A DNA stretch of 64,000 nt from Oceanobacter kriegii DSM 6294 (GTDB taxonomy: Bacteria > Pseudomonadota > Gammaproteobacteria > Pseudomonadales > Oceanobacteraceae). Under the pieces are notes generated by a model. The model was not told the origin of the DNA. It did no database searches and saw only the letters and a program-made list of their open reading frames with translations. A program made the position numbers and the translations under genes. The stretch is taken from NCBI RefSeq assembly GCF_000422845.1, contig NZ_AUGV01000009.1:124001-188000 (forward strand), read 5' to 3'. The first letter of the stretch is position 1. Every line of letters starts with the position of its first letter. This document shows positions 8,375-16,297 of this stretch, piece after piece.

Positions 8375-8507
8375 GTCTGGAGTCGGGAGTCGGGAGTCGG
8401 GAGTCGGGAGTTGGGTGTCGGGAGTTGGGTGTCGGGAGTTGGGTGTCGGGAGTTGGGTGTCGGGAGTTGGGTGTCGGGTGTCGGGTGTCGGGTGTCGGGT
8501 GTCGGGA
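8375..8507 (+). repeat. 19 tandem 7-bp G-rich units (GTCGGGA / GTTGGGT / GTCGGGT)
   Basis: Nineteen contiguous heptamers without indels. The first five are GTCGGGA-like (the first is GTCTGGA). Then GTTGGGT and GTCGGGA alternate from 8410 to 8472 (a 14-bp higher-order unit), followed by four GTCGGGT and a final GTCGGGA. GGG recurs every 7 nt with 4-nt loops on the plus strand, so the tract could form G-quadruplexes. It is non-coding in context, between the small membrane gene and the rpsF region; open frames across it are low-complexity and not credible proteins. Confidence 0.95.
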
Positions 8508-8560
8508 GTGAGCGGGGCGCGCAGCCGCGGGAGTCGGGTGCTCACGTTCAGATGGATATT

Positions 8561-8600
8561 CGTAGGTCAGATAAAGACGCGCAGCGGCTGCCATCTGACA
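8561..8600. repeat. REP-like dispersed palindrome, copy A
   Basis: A stem-loop bounded by GTCAGAT/ATCTGAC with an inner GC-rich CGCAGCGGCTG core. Near-identical copies occur at 20843-20882 and 45872-45912, the latter in the opposite orientation. All three are intergenic. The inverted-repeat form and dispersed copies fit a REP-type element. Confidence 0.75.
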
Positions 8601-8649
8601 TTATCTGGTTGGGTATGAGTGGCTGGGTATGACTGGCTTTATCGCATGC

Positions 8650-8790
8650 AAAAAAATCCCGCTGTTAGCCAATCTCTGACGGGGACTGGCAAACAGCGGG
8701 CTAATCGCTCTGCACCCAACGTGGAATCCTTCGTTGGGTAGGTGAAAGAACCACCCTCATGGTTCATGTTTTCACCTTACGCCCGGCTAT
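8650..8790 (-). ncRNA. Candidate structured small RNA with terminator
   Basis: On the minus strand three stem-loops follow one another. An imperfect AGGTGAAA..TTTCACCT stem (8740-8777) has an inner GAACCA/TGGTTC. ACCCAACG/CGTTGGGT (8714-8739) has an AAGGATTCCA loop. CCCGCTGTT/AACAGCGGG (8658-8700) is followed by seven T, a textbook intrinsic terminator. No minus-strand gene leads into this terminator, so it probably ends a short RNA. A 42-codon frame from the ATG at ~8768 runs through the terminator and is judged less likely. No promoter was recognised and the family is unknown; the GGA in a hairpin loop recalls CsrA/RsmA-binding RNAs, but that is speculative. Confidence 0.45.
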
Positions 8791-8913
8791 GACGCCAAAC
8801 CATGTGGCAAGTTGCCGCAATACCCGAGTAATTGTGTAAAGAATTGATAGGCCGTGAATTCCCGGGTTGGCGGCGTTTAAAAACTGTACGATAACAGCCG
8901 GGACAGCCACTGG

Positions 8914-8942
8914 TTGAATGATGAACAACCTTCGGGTATAGT
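8914..8942 (+). promoter_or_regulatory. Sigma-70 promoter of the rpsF operon with GC-rich discriminator
   Basis: TTGAAT (8914-8919), a 17-bp spacer and TATAGT (8937-8942) give a good sigma-70 match. The -10 is followed at once by CCGCGC, the GC-rich discriminator usual at stringently controlled ribosomal promoters. The next gene is rpsF, 118 bp downstream. Confidence 0.7.
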
Positions 8943-9012
8943 CCGCGCTCCTTTTTATCCGTGTTCCTGGCAAAGGTGCCTGCACCCCAGCCCGGAACAA
9001 TGCGGACTCCTT

Positions 9013-9036
9013 GCCTTACCGGATGGGCCGGAAGGC
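9013..9036 (+). promoter_or_regulatory. Candidate S6:S18-type leader hairpin before rpsF
   Basis: GCCTT-A-CCGG and CCGG-AAGGC form a bulged hairpin with an ATGGG loop, ending about 24 bp before the rpsF start. Many rpsF operons carry a leader element bound by the S6:S18 complex for feedback control. The position and CCG-containing bulged stem are consistent, but covariation was not checked. Confidence 0.45.
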
Positions 9037-9060
9037 TTTGAAACCCATAAGGAGCTGACA

Positions 9061-9489
9061 ATGCGTCACTACGAAATCGTTTTTCTGGTACACCCAGATC
9101 AAAGCGAACAGGTTCCTGCCATGGTTGAGCGTTACACCTCTACCATCGAAGGTACCGGCGGTGCTATCCACCGTTTTGAAGACTGGGGTCGTCGCCACCT
9201 GGCATACCCAATCAACGATGTTCACAAAGCTCACTACATCCTGATGAACGTTGAATGTTCCCAGGAAGCTCTGGAAGAACTGACCACCAACTTCCGTTAC
9301 AACGACGCTGTTCTGCGTAACCTGGTGATCCGTCGCGACGAAGCTGTGACTGAAATGTCCCCAATCAAAGCGGCTGAAAGCCGTGAAGATCGTCGTCGTT
9401 CCGACAATCGTGAAGAGCGTAAGCCTCAGAACGAAGAAGCAACTACTGAAGCACCTGCTGAAGAAGCAGCTGCAGCAGAAGAAGAGTAA
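9061..9489 (+). CDS. rpsF: 30S ribosomal protein S6
   Basis: A 142-residue protein starting [25 protein letters not shown]. It has the S6 signature block [25 protein letters not shown] and [12 protein letters not shown], then a disordered Glu/Ala-rich tail (~105-142) longer than the minimal S6 fold. S6 binds S18 on the 16S central domain platform. AAGGAGCTGACA before ATG 9061 is a strong ribosome binding site. It is followed after 14 bp by rpsR; the S. enterica/E. coli priB gene usually found between them is absent. Its codon use (GAA, CGT, CTG, GTT) is that of a highly expressed gene. Confidence 0.98.
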   Translation: MRHYEIVFLVHPDQSEQVPAMVERYTSTIEGTGGAIHRFEDWGRRHLAYPINDVHKAHYILMNVECSQEALEELTTNFRYNDAVLRNLVIRRDEAVTEMSPIKAAESREDRRRSDNREERKPQNEEATTEAPAEEAAAAEEE

Positions 9490-9503
9490 TAGGGAGCTTT
9501 CCA

Positions 9504-9734
9504 ATGGCACGTTTTTTCCGTCGTCGCAAGTTCTGCCGTTTCACTGCTGAAGGCGTATCCGAGATCGATTACAAAGATCTGGACACTCTGAAAGGCTACA
9601 TCACTGAAACTGGCAAAATCGTACCAAGCCGTATCACTGGTACCCGCGCCAAGTATCAGCGTCAGCTGTCTACTGCAATCAAGCGCGCGCGCTACATTGC
9701 ACTGCTGCCGTACTCTGACGCACACGACAATTGA
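9504..9734 (+). CDS. rpsR: 30S ribosomal protein S18
   Basis: A 76-residue basic protein, [18 protein letters not shown].., with the S18 core [25 protein letters not shown] and [21 protein letters not shown]. The length and ends are normal for gammaproteobacterial S18. It pairs with S6 in the small subunit. GGGAGCTTTCC precedes the start. It is followed after 57 bp by the DUF2232 membrane gene rather than directly by rplI. Confidence 0.98.
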   Translation: MARFFRRRKFCRFTAEGVSEIDYKDLDTLKGYITETGKIVPSRITGTRAKYQRQLSTAIKRARYIALLPYSDAHDN

Positions 9735-9791
9735 TCGGTTCGGAACGCTAACCCCGGCCTCGCCGAACGGTTACTGTTCCGGAGTTGAATC

Positions 9792-10649
9792 ATGAAGTCT
9801 TTGGCTCAATGGGCCATGCAAAGTCGGCTGCAAGTAACCCTTGCAGCCGCTGCGTTTCTGGCGGTTCCACTGCTGTTTTGGGTGGGATCGGCATTGCTGG
9901 CACTGGTTATCCTGCGCCAGCAACGCAGGGATGCCACATCCGTTGTGATGTGGGCGGTGTTACCGGCGCTGGCCTGGCTGGCCGCGGGTGACCCGACACC
10001 ATTCCTGGTAGCAACCAGCACGGTGCTGGTGGCTCTGGTACTGCGCTCTACCGTTCGGCTCTCATGGGCCTTGCTGGCAGCGGTGGTACTGGGCGAAATC
10101 ATTTATCTCTGTTTGCCGTTGCTGTTGGCGGATCTATTGCCAACGGTGGTCGAGCAGGGCGAAACCCTTGTAAGCGAGGCGCTCAAAGCCAGTCCTGAAG
10201 CTCAGGCTCGGCTCCAACCTCTGGTTGGCCCCATGATTCATGGTGTGTTGGCGGCTTTGCATACGCTGGTAATTTGTTTGTGTCTGTTATTGGGACGCTA
10301 TTGGCAAGGAGCCTTGTACAACCCTGGTGGGTTTGGCAAGGAATTCCGGCAGTTGCGATTGCCTCTGGCATACGCGGCGCCTGCCTTGCTGGCCGTCTTT
10401 GTTGCGGCTCAGCTGAGTCCGGCCATTGCAGGCATGGCTCCGGTATTAACCGTGGTCATGGTGCTGGCGGGTCTTGCGGTGTTTCATGGTGTGGTGTTCA
10501 ACACCAACGCCAGTCCGAACTGGTTGATGCCTGTCTATATGGCACTGCTGATGTTCGGTCCTTACATGTACACATTACTAATTTTCGTAGCGGCTCTGGA
10601 TAGCCTGTTGGACATCCGGTCGCGACTAAAAGACACGGCGGACAAATAA
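9792..10649 (+). CDS. DUF2232 (YybS-like) membrane protein in the S6-L9 operon
   Basis: A 285-residue hydrophobic protein with about eight membrane segments, among them [21 protein letters not shown], an [24 protein letters not shown] stretch and a C-terminal [28 protein letters not shown]. This pattern and its position between rpsR and rplI match the DUF2232 protein found at the same place in Pseudomonas and relatives. The biochemical role is not established. CCGGAG precedes ATG 9792. Spacing to rplI is 25 bp, so it is probably cotranscribed with the ribosomal genes. Confidence 0.8.
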   Translation: MKSLAQWAMQSRLQVTLAAAAFLAVPLLFWVGSALLALVILRQQRRDATSVVMWAVLPALAWLAAGDPTPFLVATSTVLVALVLRSTVRLSWALLAAVVLGEIIYLCLPLLLADLLPTVVEQGETLVSEALKASPEAQARLQPLVGPMIHGVLAALHTLVICLCLLLGRYWQGALYNPGGFGKEFRQLRLPLAYAAPALLAVFVAAQLSPAIAGMAPVLTVVMVLAGLAVFHGVVFNTNASPNWLMPVYMALLMFGPYMYTLLIFVAALDSLLDIRSRLKDTADK

Positions 10650-10674
10650 CCCGCCCTGTAATGAGGAATTCAAG

Positions 10675-11121
10675 ATGCAAGTTATTCTGCTGGAAAAAGT
10701 AGCAAACCTGGGCGAACTGGGTGATCAGGTAAACGTTAAGCCAGGTTACGCTCGTAACTTCCTGGTACCACAGGGCAAAGCTGTTCCTGCGACCAAGGCT
10801 AACGTTGAGCACTTCGAAACTCGTCGCGCTGAACTGGAAGCTGCTGCTACTGCCAAGCTGGCTGAAGCTCAGTCCCGTAAAGAGAAAATCGAAGAAATCG
10901 AACTGTCTGTTGCTGTTCGCGCTGGCGACGAAGGCAAGCTGTTCGGTTCTCTGGGCAACCGTGACATCGCTGAACTGGCTACCCAGGCTGGCGTTGAACT
11001 GGCCAAGTCTGAAGTTCGTCTGCCTACCGGTCCTATCCGCGTAGTTGGCGAATTCGACGTTGCCATCCACCTGCACGCTGAAGTTGAAGCAGTTCTGAAA
11101 CTGCACGTTGTTGCTGAATAA
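10675..11121 (+). CDS. rplI: 50S ribosomal protein L9
   Basis: A 148-residue protein with the invariant L9 N-terminus [36 protein letters not shown], the long central helix ([29 protein letters not shown]) and a C-terminal domain ending [10 protein letters not shown]9 binds 23S rRNA domain V near the L1 stalk and supports frame maintenance. The ribosome binding site is TGAGGAATTC. Codon bias is strong. It is followed by an inverted repeat and then an intrinsic terminator that close the operon. Confidence 0.98.
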   Translation: MQVILLEKVANLGELGDQVNVKPGYARNFLVPQGKAVPATKANVEHFETRRAELEAAATAKLAEAQSRKEKIEEIELSVAVRAGDEGKLFGSLGNRDIAELATQAGVELAKSEVRLPTGPIRVVGEFDVAIHLHAEVEAVLKLHVVAE

Positions 11122-11147
11122 TCGCAACTGACGTTCTTCACGCAGGT

Positions 11148-11218
11148 GTCGATGTCTGAATTGCAGACATCGACATTTAAGAAAAAAGCACTATTGGTTA
11201 TCCTGTAGTGCTTTTTTT
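11148..11218. terminator. Inverted repeat plus bidirectional terminator after rplI
   Basis: GTCGATGTCTG/CAGACATCGAC (11148-11158, 11164-11174) is a perfect 11-bp stem. A second hairpin AGCACTA/TAGTGCT (11187-11193, 11206-11212) has six A before it and a T-run after it, the form of a bidirectional intrinsic terminator. It separates the ribosomal operon from dnaB. Confidence 0.85.
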
Positions 11219-11269
11219 ATGGCTGCTGTTTTTCACGGCGCCTGCTTTCCAGCTTTCGGGACCGACTTC

Positions 11270-12664
11270 ATGAACGACGACTATCAGTCAGACTATCAGT
11301 CCGATGATCAGCCCTCCAGTTCGCGCACACCGCCACATTCGGTTGAAGCCGAACAGTCGGTGCTGGGTGCGCTGATGCTGGACGAACGAGCCTGGGAAAC
11401 CGTCAGTGAATCCTTGCTCGACACCGACTTCTACCGTCAGGACCACCGGCTGATTTTCCGCGCCATCGGCCATTTGTCATCGGTCGAACAAGCCATCGAC
11501 GTGGTCACCGTGGCGGAAGAGCTGGAAGAGCGTGGCCAGCTGGACAAGGCCGGCGGGGCATCGTACCTGGCCCGTCTGGTCGACATGACGCCATCGATCG
11601 ACAACTGCACCGCCTACGCCGAAATCGTCCGTGAGCGTTCGCAGCAGCGTCGTCTGATTGAAGCCGCCACCGAGATTATGGAAAAGGCTTACGAGCCAGG
11701 TGGCGACGACGCCCTGACGCTGGTATCCGACGCCGAAAAGGCCATTGCTGAAATTGCCGAAGGCAACCGCAAGGACGGTGGCCCGGTGCAAGTGGCACCG
11801 ATTCTGAAGAAGACGCTGGATCAGCTCGACCAGATGTTCAACCAGCCAGAAGGCCTGACCGGTGTCACCTCCGGCTTCGACAACATCGACCAGCGTACCT
11901 CCGGCTGGCAGAAGGCCGACCTGGTGATCATCGCCGCCCGTCCTTCCATGGGTAAGACCACCTACGCGATGAACCTGATTGAAAACGCGTTGCTGGCCAC
12001 CAAGCGGCCGTGTCTGGTGTTCTCGCTGGAAATGCCGTCCGAATCCATCGTGATGCGTATGCTGTCGTCGCTCGGCAAGATCGACCAGAGCCGCATTCGT
12101 AGCGGCAAGCTGATCGACGAAGACTGGCCCAAGCTGTCGGCCGCCGTCACCATGCTGAAAGACCTGCCGCTGTACATCGACGATACGCCAGCCATTACCC
12201 CGCAGGAAATGCGGGCCCGAGCCCGTCAGGTTTACCGTGAAGCCGGTGATCTCGGTTTGATCATGGTCGACTATTTGCAGCTGATGCGGGTTACCGGTAA
12301 GTCCGAAGGCCGTACCCAGGAGATTTCCGAAATCTCCCGCACCCTGAAGGTGATTGCGAAAGAATTTGAATGCCCGATGATCGCGCTGTCGCAGCTTAAC
12401 CGCTCGTTGGAGCAGCGTCCTAACAAGCGTCCGGTGAACTCCGACCTGCGTGAATCCGGCGCCATCGAGCAGGACGCCGATATCATTCAGTTTATCTACC
12501 GCGACGAAGTGTATAACGAAGACAGCCCGGAAAAGGGCGTCGCCGAAATCATCACCGGTAAACACCGTAACGGTCCAATTGGTACCGACCGACTGGCGTT
12601 TATCGGCAAGCACACCCGCTTTGAAAATCTGGCCCATGGCTACGGCGATTACGACGACGAGTAA
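11270..12664 (+). CDS. dnaB: Replicative DNA helicase DnaB
   Basis: A 464-residue hexameric helicase that unwinds DNA at the fork. The N-terminal domain (PPHSVEAEQSVLGALMLDERAW..) is followed by a linker and the RecA-like core. Walker A is ARPSMGKTTYAMN, Walker B is LGLIMVDYLQLM, motif H4 is ECPMIALSQLNRSLEQRP and the arginine-finger region is KHRNGPIGT. ATG 11270 (MNDDYQSDYQ) is chosen over the in-frame ATG at 11219, which lies at the terminator T-run. The first ~20 residues are a polar repeat-like stretch (DYQSDYQSDD). A DnaT-like/lambda-P-like pair elsewhere in this window (49815-51654) could relate to its loading. Confidence 0.97.
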   Translation: MNDDYQSDYQSDDQPSSSRTPPHSVEAEQSVLGALMLDERAWETVSESLLDTDFYRQDHRLIFRAIGHLSSVEQAIDVVTVAEELEERGQLDKAGGASYLARLVDMTPSIDNCTAYAEIVRERSQQRRLIEAATEIMEKAYEPGGDDALTLVSDAEKAIAEIAEGNRKDGGPVQVAPILKKTLDQLDQMFNQPEGLTGVTSGFDNIDQRTSGWQKADLVIIAARPSMGKTTYAMNLIENALLATKRPCLVFSLEMPSESIVMRMLSSLGKIDQSRIRSGKLIDEDWPKLSAAVTMLKDLPLYIDDTPAITPQEMRARARQVYREAGDLGLIMVDYLQLMRVTGKSEGRTQEISEISRTLKVIAKEFECPMIALSQLNRSLEQRPNKRPVNSDLRESGAIEQDADIIQFIYRDEVYNEDSPEKGVAEIITGKHRNGPIGTDRLAFIGKHTRFENLAHGYGDYDDE

Positions 12665-12804
12665 CCGCTGTGATGCGGATGAGCGATTGATTTGACCACC
12701 TCAAGCGTCGAGCAGATGAGCACCCTTCGGGGAGGGAAGTTCTCCCCAGGAGGTTGGCTCCGGATCATCTCTTTGCGCTTTGAGTTTAACGACCGAGGAA
12801 AAGC

Positions 12805-13371
12805 ATGAAGTTTACGCCAGCATTGTCCTTTGACGGTGGCCGTGTACGGCCGTTAGAGGCCGACGACCGCGATGCCCTGTTTCAGGTATATCAACAACCG
12901 GAACTGCCGGGTCAACGCCCTCTGGAAAAGCCGGAGCAGCTCGATCGTATGATCGAACTGAGCGTGCAAATGGCAGCGACCCAGCGCGGCATGATGTGGG
13001 CGCTGGAAATTGGCAACGATAGAGACGGCTACCAGCTGGTTGGTCAGGTCAGTGCCTTCGACTGGCAGCCATCCCACCTGAAAGTCATGCTGCGCGTGGA
13101 TGCCCTGCCAGCTGCCACCATGGCAACCCGGGCCGTAGCCTTGCAACAGTGCATGGCGTTTATGGCCGAGAAATACCACCTGCGTAACTTTGGTTACCAG
13201 TGGATTGCCGGTCAGAATGAGGCCATCAAAACCATGCTGAGCGACGCCGGTTTTGAGCTGGCAGCGACGCTGCGGGGTGCCTGGCGCATTGGTCAGAACG
13301 AATGGCTGGATGTCAGCCAGTATCACAAGGTATTGCTGGCAACCGAACAGGCAGAAGGGGATCAGGCATGA
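12805..13371 (+). CDS. GNAT-like acetyltransferase protein 1
   Basis: A 188-residue protein resembling GNAT acetyltransferases. It has an N-terminal VRPLEADDRDALFQVYQQPEL, a central beta region GYQLVGQVSAFDWQPSHLKVMLRVDALP, and C-terminal NEAIKTMLSDAGFELAATLRGAWRIGQNEWLDVSQYHKV. This recalls RimJ/RimL proteins, where a residue clash helix precedes GF..EG. The acetyl-CoA P-loop Q/RxxGxG/A is not clear, so enzymatic activity is uncertain. It overlaps the next gene by ATGA (13368-13371), and the two look like divergent paralogues in one operon. The start is supported by GAGGAAAAGC just upstream. Confidence 0.65.
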   Translation: MKFTPALSFDGGRVRPLEADDRDALFQVYQQPELPGQRPLEKPEQLDRMIELSVQMAATQRGMMWALEIGNDRDGYQLVGQVSAFDWQPSHLKVMLRVDALPAATMATRAVALQQCMAFMAEKYHLRNFGYQWIAGQNEAIKTMLSDAGFELAATLRGAWRIGQNEWLDVSQYHKVLLATEQAEGDQA

Positions 13372-13913
13372 ACTGGAATTTTGAAACCGACAACTTCCTG
13401 ATTCGACTGCCGATCACCGATCAGGACGAAGAGTCGCTCTACGGCCTGCTGCAAAACCCGACGGTTGGGGCGCACTTGCCGAAATCCAAGCTGTACGCCA
13501 ACGTGCAGGTCCTGGATGAACTGCGCCGTGCCACCATGACTTTCCAGGCCCGTGAAGCAGCGACCTGGGTGGTTGAACGCCTGACCGGCACGCTGGAAGA
13601 ACGCGCCAAGCTGGCTGCCCGGGTGGTGATCAAGGACATCAACTGGATGCAGGCTTCGGCCCGTTTGCAGTGGGAGCTGGACGATTCCGTCAACGCCGAA
13701 CAACTGGCGGAGTTTATTGGTGCCATTGAACAGTTCTGCTTCAGCGAGCTGGAACTGCACCGTATTGAACTGCGCATGTTGCCGAGCGCCACCAAGCACA
13801 CCGAACTGGCCGAAGCACTGGGTTACCAGCGCGAAGGGGTTTTGCCAGCCCAGCTGGAGTTTGAAGGCAACTGGATTGATCAGGTGCTGTATTCGCGCCT
13901 GTCGTCAGACTGA
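13368..13913 (+). CDS. GNAT-like acetyltransferase protein 2
   Basis: A 181-residue protein starting at ATG 13368, which shares bases with the TGA of the preceding gene. It has FLIRLPITDQDEESLYGLLQNPTVGAHLPKSK near the start and SATKHTELAEALGYQREGVLPAQLEFEGNWIDQVLYSRL at the end. The latter matches the RimJ/RimL-type C-terminus (LGY.REG.L......W.D..LYSRL). The central cofactor-binding glycines are poorly conserved, as in its partner. Together they may act as a heterodimer or be non-catalytic GNAT folds. Substrate is unknown. Confidence 0.7.
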   Translation: MNWNFETDNFLIRLPITDQDEESLYGLLQNPTVGAHLPKSKLYANVQVLDELRRATMTFQAREAATWVVERLTGTLEERAKLAARVVIKDINWMQASARLQWELDDSVNAEQLAEFIGAIEQFCFSELELHRIELRMLPSATKHTELAEALGYQREGVLPAQLEFEGNWIDQVLYSRLSSD

Positions 13914-13959
13914 CCGACTTATATGCCGCGGCTGGCTCACTGCGTGTGAGCCAGCTCTG

Positions 13960-14325
13960 TCAGGCGTTATCAATCAGGGTCGCCAGCCAGCAAAGGGTGC
14001 AAATGGCGATGGTCACGGTGACCGCTGCCGATCCCAGATCTTTCGCCAATCCCGCCATCGGGTTGTATTCCAGCCCACCTCGGTCCACCACGGCTTCAAT
14101 CGCGGTGTTGACCAATTCCATCACCAGAATCAGTAAATAGCTGCACAGCAGCAGTGCCCATTGGCTGGCACTGGTGGCCACCACAAAGCTGGCAGGCAGC
14201 AGCACCGCACCAGCCCAGACTTCGTAGCGAAACGCCGGTTCATTGCAGTAGGCGGCTTTGATGCCTTGCCAGGAATACCGAGAGGCGTAGTAAAAGCGTT
14301 TAAACCCGGTGGTTTTCGTTTGCAT
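13960..14325 (-). CDS. dgkA: Diacylglycerol kinase
   Basis: A 121-residue integral membrane enzyme. An N-terminal amphipathic stretch (GFKRFYYASRYSWQGIKAAYCNEPAFRYEV) is followed by three membrane helices. The DGKA signature is LVMELVNTAIEAVVDRGGLEYNPMAGLAKDLGSAAV, containing catalytic Glu, Asn and Asp. It phosphorylates diacylglycerol to phosphatidic acid in lipid recycling. The length equals E. coli DgkA. It is a single gene, convergent with the GNAT-like pair, on the minus strand. Confidence 0.96.
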   Translation of the reverse strand: MQTKTTGFKRFYYASRYSWQGIKAAYCNEPAFRYEVWAGAVLLPASFVVATSASQWALLLCSYLLILVMELVNTAIEAVVDRGGLEYNPMAGLAKDLGSAAVTVTIAICTLCWLATLIDNA

Positions 14326-14730
14326 GGTGCGCGGTTCCAGAATCGGGAAAGGTTCAGGGGACGTCTATGCTATTGGAAAAGCTTGTCAGATTTTTTGCAG
14401 TGACTTGTGTAGAGCTTTTGATGCTATTTGTGCCAACGCCCGCTGGGCTGCTCTGGGGCTTTGGTCGGGTTGCACAAACGACGTTTCCGGTGCTGCTATT
14501 TGAGACATTTGCCATAGGAGCCAACAACACCACTATGGCACACTGGATCGTCAGTTTTCCGGCGCAGTAGCACCGTCTGCAGCTGATGCTGGTGTTCTCT
14601 CTGTTGTGTTCTGTCTGTAGCGTTTGCGCTGTTGGCTTTGATATTTGACCAAAATTCAGCCAGTGGTAAGAAACGAAGTGCGTGGCCGACAGTCAATACC
14701 AGCAATAACTACTCATTATGGATAACGATC
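14326..14730. other. Intergenic region between dgkA and the sigma factor gene
   Basis: About 400 bp between divergent genes. A 67-codon frame at 14367-14570 (MLLEKLVRFFAVTCVELLML..) is hydrophobic but has weak support and no recognisable family. It should contain the dgkA and sigma-factor promoters; none is clear enough to mark. Confidence 0.5.
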
Positions 14731-15360
14731 GTGACCACCGTTGAACCCACATCCTCGACGACGGCAGCCGCTGCCTTGCTGGACCCTGAGTTCCTCAAAT
14801 CCCTGCGCAGCCAGATGCTGTCGTTTGCACGCTTGCAGCTGAACGATGACCAGCAAGCCGAAGACGCGGTACAGGAGGCGCTGGCTGGCGCGCTCAAGAA
14901 CGCGGCGTCGTTTAACCGTCAGGCGGCCTTGAAGACCTGGGTCTTCTCAATTCTGAAGAACAAGATTACCGATAGCCTGCGCAGCAAGTACCGCGAGCAA
15001 GAGCACATGCTGGCCGAAGCAGACGCTTGTAAGAATGGCGAGGAGTTGGACGACCAACTCTTTAATCAAACCGGCCATTGGCACGCTGAAGAGCGGCCCG
15101 TGGAATGGAATGCCCCCACGCGATTGGTGCACGAGCGCCAGTTCTGGGCGGTGTTCGACGCCTGTTTGAATCATTTGCCAGCCAAACAAGCGAGGGTATT
15201 CATGATGCGGGAATTTCTGGAACTGACGTCGGAAGAGATCTGCGATGCGGCCTCGCTGACGGTCAGCAACCTGCATGTGCTCTTGTACCGGGCTCGTGTG
15301 CAGTTGCGTGAATGTCTGGAAAATAACTGGTTCACCGGACCGATGGGAGCGTCGTCATGA
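14731..15360 (+). CDS. ECF-like sigma-70 factor (TIGR02943-like) paired with a zinc-finger anti-sigma
   Basis: A 209-residue sigma factor counted from GTG 14731; the frame is open further upstream to 14632 and the start is not fixed by a ribosome site. Region 2 is LRSQMLSFARLQLNDDQQAEDAVQEALAGALKNAASFNRQAALKTWVFSILKNKITDSLR. Region 4 is WAVFDACLNHLPAKQARVFMMREFLELTSEEICDAASLTVSNLHVLLYRARVQLRECLE. An acidic insert lies between. It overlaps by ATGA a small zinc-finger protein, the usual anti-sigma arrangement. The extracytoplasmic signal and regulon are unknown. Confidence 0.85.
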   Translation: MTTVEPTSSTTAAAALLDPEFLKSLRSQMLSFARLQLNDDQQAEDAVQEALAGALKNAASFNRQAALKTWVFSILKNKITDSLRSKYREQEHMLAEADACKNGEELDDQLFNQTGHWHAEERPVEWNAPTRLVHERQFWAVFDACLNHLPAKQARVFMMREFLELTSEEICDAASLTVSNLHVLLYRARVQLRECLENNWFTGPMGASS

Positions 15361-15584
15361 TGAATTGCCGCGAAGCGACCCGGCTGCTGTCAGAAGCGCA
15401 GGATCGAAAATTAACCCTGGCGGAAAACGTCGAGCTCAAGTTTCACACCATGATGTGCAGCGGTTGTCGAAACTTCGGCAAACAGATGTCGTCGTTGCGC
15501 TCGTTTATGTCGGACTATGCCCGTCCGGAGCAAGATGATCTGCGCAAGCCGTCCGATCCGGACGCTGATAAGTCAGAGCGCTAG
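15357..15584 (+). CDS. Small zinc-finger anti-sigma factor
   Basis: A 75-residue cytoplasmic protein starting MMNCREATRLLSEAQDRKLTLAE. The zinc motif H-x3-C-x2-C (FHTMMCSGCRNF) together with the upstream Cys is the ZAS signature. The C-terminus is charged and has no membrane helix, so it is a soluble ZAS protein. The ATG overlaps the sigma-factor stop (ATGA), so production is coupled. It should bind and hold the preceding sigma factor until released by a signal such as redox change at the zinc site (known for some ZAS proteins; inferred here). Confidence 0.8.
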   Translation: MMNCREATRLLSEAQDRKLTLAENVELKFHTMMCSGCRNFGKQMSSLRSFMSDYARPEQDDLRKPSDPDADKSER

Positions 15585-15600
15585 CGAGGGGCCCTAGGAG

Positions 15601-15641
15601 AAAAGCTCCCGGGCTGAGTTCGGTCAGCCACAGCCCGGGAG
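15601..15641 (-). terminator. Intrinsic terminator of hupE
   Basis: CTCCCGGGCTG/CAGCCCGGGAG (15606-15616, 15631-15641) is an 11-bp stem. Read on the minus strand it is followed by CTTTTCTCC, so it ends hupE transcription; it may also stop the sigma/anti-sigma transcript from the other side. Confidence 0.7.
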
Positions 15642-15724
15642 AAAGGGTGGCCGGAACAGGTACCGGCCGAGGCAAGGTGAGCGCATCACATCGAGTCGAT
15701 GCACTCCGATCAAAACATTGTTAA

Positions 15725-16297
15725 TCAGCCGCGAATCAGTACCAGACCGGATACCGATACCAGCAGACCCAGCGCCGTCATGGCAGGCTTGGCTTCTGCT
15801 TTCAGCCATTGGCCGATGTTGGCGCCCAGCGCCACCAGCAGGGTCGACGTCACCATCAAACCCAACACAAAACCAACGGCGTGGCCCATTTGCGCTTCGG
15901 TGTGGGCAATGCCGTGTACCGTGACAAAAGAAGCTGCCAGCAGCAGTGCTGGAATCTGTCCCAAACCCAGTTTATGGGTGGCGATCAGGCCGCCCAGTAA
16001 GACCAGCGACAGGGCGATGGCCTGGTCGGCGGTCGCCACCAGATTGCCCAACCCGGTCAGGGCACCGAGGGCAAAACCGGCGGCCAGTACCAGTGGCAGG
16101 CCGGTAATCAGGCGCTGGCGGTTGGTGCTGGTCATGTTGGCGCTCCACAAACCAATCGCCAGCATGGCGATCATGTGGTCGATGCCGGTCAGGGCGTGCA
16201 GCAAACCGGCACCGATGCCGGAACCGTGCGCAGGGTGCGCCATCGCCATTGGCGAGGCCAGCAACAAAGCGCCAGCGATAAACACAGTGCGAGACAT
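15725..16297 (-). CDS. hupE: HupE/UreJ-family nickel permease
   Basis: A 190-residue membrane protein from ATG 16297 (MSRTVFIAGALLLASPMAMA, an N-terminal signal-like helix). It has the metal-binding signature HPAHGSGIGAGLLHALTGIDHM directly after the first helix and VHGIAHTEAQMGHAVGFVLG later. These His-rich motifs define HupE/UreJ transporters, thought to import Ni2+ for hydrogenase or urease. About six membrane helices. It lies 585 bp from hupT in divergent orientation, so it most likely supplies nickel for the hydrogenase encoded to its right. No cobalamin or nickel riboswitch was recognised upstream. Confidence 0.9.
   Translation of the reverse strand: MSRTVFIAGALLLASPMAMAHPAHGSGIGAGLLHALTGIDHMIAMLAIGLWSANMTSTNRQRLITGLPLVLAAGFALGALTGLGNLVATADQAIALSLVLLGGLIATHKLGLGQIPALLLAASFVTVHGIAHTEAQMGHAVGFVLGLMVTSTLLVALGANIGQWLKAEAKPAMTALGLLVSVSGLVLIRG

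Noticed and set aside
8339-8632. Frames across the heptad repeat encoding VSGVGSRELG-type repeats
   Set aside because: They are translations of a 7-bp repeat, open in several frames on both strands, with no conserved flanks.
11477-12637. 386-residue minus-strand frame opposite dnaB
   Set aside because: It mirrors the dnaB coding sequence and is His/Gln-rich nonsense without motifs.
12729-12747. GGGGAG/CTCCCC hairpin after dnaB as a terminator
   Set aside because: It lacks a T-tract and sits inside a short gap to the GNAT-like genes; readthrough is as likely.
14367-14570. 67-residue hydrophobic frame between dgkA and the sigma gene
   Set aside because: It has no ribosome site, no partner gene and no recognisable family; kept only as a note in the intergenic entry.
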